Source: Pezizomycotina sp. ARF18
Taxonomy: Eukaryota; Ascomycota
NCBI GenBank assembly: GCA_002224055.1
Contig: AZLU01000261.1
Span: forward strand, 1 to 53,842
Length of the DNA: 53,842 nucleotides
Reading direction: 5' to 3'
The notes beneath the pieces are model-generated. The model was not told the origin of the DNA and made no database searches. It was given only the letters and a program-made list of their open reading frames with translations. Position 1 is the stretch's first letter. Every line of letters starts with the position of its first letter. Shown here one piece after another: positions 48,012 to 53,842 of this stretch. The position numbers were made by a program, and so were the translations under genes.

Positions 48012-50039
48012 ATGAATCACGATATTCCTTCCGCAGGTCCTACGAGAGTTGACGATCTATCCGGAGAGGAAGGTACAATCAGAACCCTCCCCAGTTTGCG
48101 CCGGAACTTACCACGAAAGCGGACCTCAACAACGTTTCGAACCTTAAAACAGAGAGGATGTCAACAAAGGCGGCGTCAACTCGCTGGGCGAATCTGCCGA
48201 CGGCTTAGGTATAGCGACGACCTCTCAGCAGCCAAGCGCCAACGAAGGATTGCAGGATGGGCAGCAGCAGGTTCGCAAGTCTTGGCTTACCGCTGGTAAC
48301 AACGTATCGGCCCTTGCCCGAACCAATGGCGGTAATGACGCTCCCAAGAGTCCAAAGCTCAATGTGGTGATCCGACAGGGTCTAGCCATACCAATAGCAC
48401 GGAAGGTGCTCCTCCGCCGCCGCCCAAGGATTTCTTCGGCAAGACCCGTGCCGTTCTCGTCAAGTACGCCAAGTTCATTGGACCGGGCTTCATGATCTCC
48501 GTCTCGTACATGGATCCGGGAAACTACAGCACGGACGTTGCCGCCGGTGCCCAGTTTAGGTACGCCCACCTGTTCGTCATCCTCCTGTCGAACCTGTTCG
48601 CCATCTTCCTGCAAGGCCTCTGCGCTAAGCTCGGTACCGTCACTGGTATGGACTTGGCGCAAAACTGCAAGCACCATTTGCCCAAGTGGCTCAATTACTT
48701 TCTTTACTTTCTTTCTCAGTGCGCTATTATCGCTACTGATATTGCCGAGGTGAGTCACCGCGCAAACAATAATTTCATCTTCTCTGATCTCGAGATTTAT
48801 TAGCTTTACTAACCCGCATTCTTTAGGTTATTGGTTCGGCGATCGCATTGAACATCCTCCTCAAAATCCTCTGGTAGCTGGCGTGGCTATCACGACCCTC
48901 GATGTTTTAATTGTTCTGTTCTTCTACAAGCCCAATGGACCGATGAAGAGCCTCCGTTACTTTGAAATGTTCGTCGCCTTCCTCGTCTTCGGCGTCATCA
49001 TCTGCTTCTGTGTAGAGCTAGCTAGCCTCAAGAATGTCAACCCTGGCGAGGTCATAAGGGGCTACCTCCCTTCTAAGGGTGTTGCTTCCGGGGAAGGTCT
49101 TTACCTTAGCTGCGGCATCCTTGGTGCGACCGTCATGCCTCACTCACTCTTTTGGGAACGGGGATCGTTCAATCCCGCGTGAAGGAAGTCGACATTAAAG
49201 ACGGCGTCTACGTTCCCCCGGAGAACCCAGACGAAGAGCAGGAGAAGTACAGGCCGTCCGTCAATGCCATCAAGTCCACGATGAACTACTGCCTTGTCGA
49301 CATGGCCATCTCCCTGTTCACCTGTGCCCTCTTCGCAAACTCTGCGATCCTCATCGTTGCCGCTGCTACCCTTTCAAACACGCCAGACGCGGGAGATGCG
49401 GATCTCTTCAGTATCTACGACCTGCTGAAGAAGAACCTCGGCAAAGCCGCGGGTACCCTTTTCGCGTTAGCGTTGTTCTTCTCCGGTGAATCCGCAGGTA
49501 TCGTGGTCACCCTCGCAGGTCAGATGGTATCCGTCGGTTTCCTGAACTGGAAGATCAAACCCTGGGCCCAGCGCCTCGCCACTCGTGTTATCGCCATCAG
49601 CCCTTCCGTTGTCGTCGCCGCCATCGTCGGCCGCAATGGTCTCGCTCAGGTCCTCAACGCCAGCCAGGTCGCGCTCAGCGTCCTGCTCCCGTTCATCACT
49701 GCGCCGTTGGTTTTCTTTACCTGCAGGTCGCAGTACATGCGCGTCGTCGACAACAGGCAGCAGAACCCTAACTCGAACCTGTCTTTGATGTCGAATCCGG
49801 CTGCTTCGGAGGCAGATGAGGCCCAAGATGAACTCGAAAATGGCGTGGATATGTCGAACGGCTGGTTCGTGACTATCCTTGCTGTTGGCATCTGGGGCTT
49901 CATTGCCAGTTTGAATATGTAAGCTTTATTCCCCCCCCCCCCTCTTTCTTGTCTCTGCTCGTATTTTACCTTGAATAGGTACTAATGTTTAATTTAATAG
50001 GTACCTGATCGTCACCTTGGCATGGGCAAGAGCGGATAA
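48012..50039 (+). CDS. Nramp family divalent metal transporter (Smf type)
   Basis: A proton-coupled importer of manganese, iron and related ions. The start chosen is the ATG at 48012, ahead of a hydrophilic head of about 150 residues. The conserved core begins FIGPGFMISVSYMDPGN, whose Asp and Asn (TM1) bind metal, followed by YSTDVAAGAQF. TM6 carries ATVMPHSLF with the metal-binding Met. Later helices include ALALFFSGESAGIVVTLAGQ and YLIVTL. Introns: 48750-48826 (GTGAGT donor, TACTAAC branch) and 49919-50000 (a C13 run within). Frame breaks fit the loss of one C near 48868 (LLKIPLVAG) and one T near 49150 (HSLFLGTG); the N-terminal head also shifts near 48130 and 48390. The C-terminus probably reads MGKSG with the stop at 50037-50039, which needs one more base near 50020; otherwise the frame stays open to 50232. 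Either vacuolar/endosomal or plasma-membrane location is possible. Confidence 0.95.
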
Positions 50040-50607
50040 ACGTCCTTCTCTCTCCTCCCGTATTTCTCACACTCCAACAAAATCTTCCTCCTCAAAACTT
50101 CCCTATACTTACCTATTTTTTTCTCCTTTTGCTTTCTTATTAATACAAATGTCATTGATGCGGCGTTTCGGGTTGCTTTTCTGCTTAGTTCGTTTCGTTT
50201 TTTACCAAAAAACAAAAGTAGAACATACCTAAGATCTGAGATTTTATTTAGTGTATCTACTATTATTTCCATGGAATTATGAATTATGCAGTTATCAAAT
50301 AAATCAATGTTAGAATATTTTTGTCTCTGGTAGTCAGCTCTGATTTTACTTTTGTCATCATGAGAATATCTCGGGGTTTCCACAAGCTCGAAGTTTTGAT
50401 TAAATCTTGAAAAATTATAGAAACATATAGATTCTAGACTGTCAAACGTAATGGAGTCTGAACTAGAGTACCTGTGAAATTAGAATACGTCTTTTATATT
50501 ATATATATATATAATATATTTTGGGGGGGAATTGATACTGTACTCCCTCCTTTCTCATTGCTTCCATGCTCCGAAAAAAAAAAAATTAAGTAGGTCTCAA
50601 CGAGATA

Positions 50608-50845
50608 TCGAACAGTCAGAGGTATCAACAGCGCATAACATCGACAACAGTATTAACAGCCGCAGCCTCGACAGCGGCAAGCTAACATCAACGACGACGA
50701 CAGCAGCATTAGTAGCAATATTTAGCGGTAGTAGCAGCGTGGAAACAGCAGTAGCATAATAACTTAGCAACAGCACAGCATCAACAACAAGAGGAGCAAA
50801 ACATTAGCGCAGCAGCGCACCGAAAGCAGTAGAGCAGAGCATTGA
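50608..50845. repeat. Cryptically simple AGC/AAC/ACG-rich stretch
   Basis: Over about 240 bases the sequence is dominated by imperfect triplets such as AGC, CAG, AAC and GAC, with no exact long array. On either strand the frames are interrupted, so it is not an obvious polyglutamine exon. Confidence 0.7.
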
Positions 50846-50936
50846 GCATTCCCTACCGATCAGCAATTTTGGTATTATGTTCAAGTTTTCCTATTATTAG
50901 AGGCACTAAAAAGGGAGTGAGCAAATATCAATTCTC

Positions 50937-51020
50937 TTTTTTTTTTTTTTTTTTTTTTTTCCTTCAACTGTTGTGGCAGTTTCTCGAAAGTATAGTAACA
51001 ACAAAAAAAAAAAAAAAAAA
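50937..51020. repeat. T24 tract and A18 tract as an inverted pair
   Basis: T24 at 50937-50960 and A18 at 51003-51020 are separated by 42 bases, so a single strand could fold back on itself over 18 pairs. Two independent homopolymers are the simpler explanation. Confidence 0.6.
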
Positions 51021-51100
51021 TTTCCCAGTCCACAAGTGATACACGAAAGTAATGTATAAATTGCTTTCCTACTTCTGTTTAAATCAATTAATAATTATAT

Positions 51101-51799
51101 TTTTAAAGTAAACCAATTACTGCTCTCGACATAATCCCCGATGATAGACAATCTATCCCCGGAGCAGAAACGTTTCAAACCTTGTAGGCCAAGATATCCA
51201 GGCATCTCGAACAAGCCTTCGGCCCGCTCAATATTACTTACATCGGTATTAAGATAAGATAGGAACGTTAAGGGTCTCATCCACTTTCGAATTCGATCTG
51301 TAGAGTATCACGTGGGTCAGGGTTCACTTACAGGGTCCACTACAGTATAAAGTAGGCAGAACAAAAATGATAGTCCTGCATGTATTGACAGGGTGTACGT
51401 TGTCTTTAACGAGCGCTCATACTGCATACGAACGGTGATCTTTAACTTCACTGAGTAGTTCATCATGGATGTAAATATGATACGAAAACGCCCAAAGTCA
51501 ATTCTTTTGCATATTGATGAAACTTGCTCATAAGGCAAACTACTCACCTAGCCCATGTTTTCGGACGCAAATGCTGGATTATTTAAATAGACGATATTGA
51601 TCACGCGTGATAGACGATAGATGTTTTACAGGGACACTCGGTAGGCAGTTATACCTGCTCATCAAGTTCTTTACGTCCGATGTGAGAAACTCAATTAATA
51701 ATTGTGTTTTTGCCGAGCTCCTAGAGGCGGTTGTCGGAACATGGCTGTTGCGACTTCTTATGTTTGGAATACCTGATATCCATGTCGGGCAGAAACATC
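51101..51799. other. Gene-free region, possibly degraded repeat
   Basis: No recognisable protein. A plus-strand open frame (51607-52131, about 174 codons) begins here and crosses the first repeat copy; it has no family motif I can name. Confidence 0.4.
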
Positions 51800-52110
51800 G
51801 GTCACCTAGCGCTCGCGAGTCGGATAGGTGCTCCGTGCGGTTTGAATCCTCTGAGAATTGGGCGATATTGCATTGTAACCTAGATGCCATCGAGAGCCAT
51901 ATTTTCGAGGAAAGAACTGAAGAAAGATGTGTTCAGCTCATAGCTTCTGGGGTGTATAGAATTGTATACAGCCAGAAAGAATTTCTTGTGATATTTGCCG
52001 AGCAGTACTTTTCATTACCTCCCGAAGCTTTCATATTTGTTTCAGATTTCGAGGTCGTATATAACTTGATGGCTTTGAGAAGCGTTGTTAAAACGCGAAC
52101 GCGCTCGTCG
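51800..52110 (+). repeat. Diverged repeat, copy 1
   Basis: This stretch aligns with 52490-52800. Shared anchors include TGCTCCGT (51829), TTGAAT, CATATTT, TCGAGG, AAGAA, GAATTGTA (51959) and TTTGAG (52074). The spacing from GAATTGTA to the GATG-CTTTGAG anchor is 109 bases here and 110 in copy 2. By eye identity over the first 150 bases is about 60-65 percent. An open frame (51607-52131) runs through this copy only. Confidence 0.65.
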
Positions 52111-52489
52111 TGGAACATAAATCGAAGATAGCTTACGCATGGAATCATACTTAGTAGAACATCACCGGTCGCGGACCTTTACAGCCCGCCCATACGGAAA
52201 AGCAATGTAAACGATTTCGAGATTATGGCGATAATCCCCTACGACCTGTATATATACATTGATCCGGCCAGAGATGATAGAAGCTTACGAGCACGCATGC
52301 GAGTCGGCGTTAGTTCCTTAGATATGATGGAACCCATAGCCTATAGGGAGACCATCCTATAATCGTTATTTTAGCGATTGTAAGATTCTGAAAAAGTTCA
52401 TGATAGTCACATAAGACATAATTCTACAGCGAGACCTCGACTACCGACTGATATATCGGATCAAGGCCAAATCGTTCCCGGCAGTGTTT

Positions 52490-52800
52490 ATACGAGTATT
52501 ATCGCGTGCGGTATAATGCTCCGTACCGGCTTGAATGTTCTGCGAAACTTCACGATACTGTATTGTTACTTGCACGCGAAAGGCGCATATTTATTCGAGG
52601 GAAGAAACTGAAGAGCTACGGCCTCCGCCTATAGTTACGTCGGTTTAGAATTGTAGCCAAGAGCAGATCTAGACTATTACCATAGCGACGGAGTCGTATA
52701 CCTCACAACATCCACAACGATTTAATACTTACTGGCATTGTACCATCGCCATAACGCGATGTCTTTGAGGATAATGCTAAACGCTCGCCACATACATAGC
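52490..52800 (+). repeat. Diverged repeat, copy 2
   Basis: Partner of the repeat at 51800-52110, offset by about 690 bases in the same orientation. Anchors recur at TGCTCCGT (52520), GAATTGTA (52648) and GATG-CTTTGAG (52758). The corresponding frame is closed by stops. No third copy is visible at plus or minus 690 bases. Confidence 0.65.
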
Positions 52801-53842
52801 TCTAGGGAAAGCTAAGTCAAGAGTAAACGCAAGGGTCGTCGACGTTAGAGGCCAAAGGGCCCTACAGATACTTCTGCTCCGCTATAAGGAAGTTAAAATC
52901 ATTTCGTAGGAGCAATGGTATCATGATACGTATGATATGGCCTCGCTTGTCCAGGGAGTATACGAGTTTACGCCTGAGTATTTTGAGGGATTACAGCTCA
53001 CTTGCATTAGGTCGGCACCGATATTCTCAAAATTTCATAATGGTATACCGACTATGGAACTTTGAAAACTTGTGGGCCGAGCTTGGACGACTCAAGGTCG
53101 ATATTGCTGCTGTAGCTTCTACGACACCTTGGAACATACCGGGCGAAACTGGTATCGCGCAACCCGTATTATTTCTGAAGTACTAACAGCGTATAGGACG
53201 CGAAAACAAGCCGGGCTGCAACAGAGCATACAATACGCAGAGTTTTACGGCGGTATGACGACTAGATATTGAAAGATGAGTTACTCGTGTTCACCCATGA
53301 TAGGTAAAGAAAGTGGAGGCTTCCTCACTTCATATTCCAACGGCGTTGAGAAACCATGAGGGTAGCTGTCCGTCTCTGCGCATATCTAAGACTCTTGCCC
53401 CCTTTAAAAATTATAATATCGTAGCACTGCATAACGAGGGCCTATATCAATAGAAGACCATCAGATAAATGAATTCTTCTTGGTGTTTGTAATAGTAGTC
53501 GCCAGATACGGCTCTGAGCGTGGAGAGTATATAAATGTCGTCCACTCTGGAGCACCAGAAGCTATAGCTATGCCCGAACATGAAAAAGATTAAGAGATAT
53601 TCGTAGGCACCAAGTCCAAGGATATCGAAACATCTTTTGGGAAAGGACCAGATAGAGGCAATTCAAAGCGTCCTTTGCCGGAAGTCATATATATCGATGG
53701 CGACTTCGATACTATACCAAATTTATAATGATTACGGCAAGAAGATGCACAAGTTCCGGCATTTATTGAATTTATAGCTCCAGCGCCGCGAAATCATAAT
53801 CATCTCATACTATCCAGTTCACAACTTAGATTGAGCGAACTC
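52801..53842. other. Gene-free right end
   Basis: No gene, RNA or clear repeat could be identified. The open frames are short and show no family motif. The composition resembles that of the adjoining diverged repeats, so degraded mobile DNA is possible but not shown. Confidence 0.45.

Larger units (their letters stand above)
50040..51100. other. Gene-free region with simple repeats
   Basis: AT-rich DNA downstream of the Nramp gene: an alternating TA run near 50496-50520, an AGC/AAC-rich stretch at 50608-50845, and a T24 tract (50937-50960) followed by an A18 tract (51003-51020). No gene is visible. Confidence 0.55.

Noticed and set aside
51665-51695. Palindrome-like segment where both strands encode F-x-TSDV
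   Set aside because: The match between the strands is only about 15 of 25 bases, which can arise by chance.
51101-53842. A complete transposon at the right end
   Set aside because: No transposase, reverse transcriptase, terminal repeats or target-site duplication could be seen; only a diverged direct repeat pair is supported.

Overview
The window looks like nuclear DNA of a filamentous ascomycete (Pezizomycotina). The signs are short spliceosomal introns of about 60-110 bases with GTAAGT/GTATGT-type donors and TACTAAC/GCTAAC/GCTGAC branch sites, a nudA-type cytoplasmic dynein heavy chain, a HET-domain gene, a DAL5-like permease, an Nramp metal transporter and a WDR48/Bun107-type protein. Lower taxonomy cannot be fixed from the sequence alone.

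Layout. 776-6370 (-): URB1/NPA1, a 60S ribosome-biogenesis scaffold. 6745-7346 (+): UMP1, the proteasome maturation factor. 7703-8808 (-): F-box-like protein. 8809-13015: long gap without a recognisable gene. 13016-13923 (+): UBL3/MUB-like ubiquitin-fold protein ending in a CaaX box. 15076-17406 (+): mitochondrial ribosomal protein uS7m with a large Gln/Glu-rich repeat expansion. 17758-21549 (-): WDR48/Bun107-type WD40 cofactor of deubiquitinases. 23542-37244 (+): cytoplasmic dynein heavy chain. 38064-40475 (+): allantoate-permease-type MFS transporter. 41097-42199 (-): ADP-ribosylglycohydrolase family protein. 43985-45732 (-): HET-domain gene, probably a pseudogene. 48012-50039 (+): Nramp divalent metal transporter. 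50040-53842: gene-poor DNA with simple repeats and a diverged pair of repeats about 690 bases apart.

Most of the genes are broken by single-base frameshifts although the encoded proteins remain strongly conserved. UMP1 alone appears to lack four bases, and several of the breaks I could place lie where one base of a C, G, T or A run is missing. I read these mainly as base-calling or assembly errors and not as gene decay, so the CDS spans below describe whole loci and a direct translation will not give the protein. The HET gene is different: it also carries a substitution-type stop (Trp to TAG) and a changed conserved Trp, which points to real decay.

How the genes relate: these are mostly housekeeping genes (ribosome biogenesis, mitochondrial translation, proteasome assembly, microtubule transport, metal uptake). 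Four ubiquitin/proteasome-related genes fall within 6.7-21.5 kb, but nothing shows they are co-regulated. I found no clear new multi-gene system. The features most worth a second look are the expanded uS7m, an 11-base micro-exon in the MFS gene, the start-codon-only exon of UMP1, the decayed HET gene, and the repeat pair at the right end.
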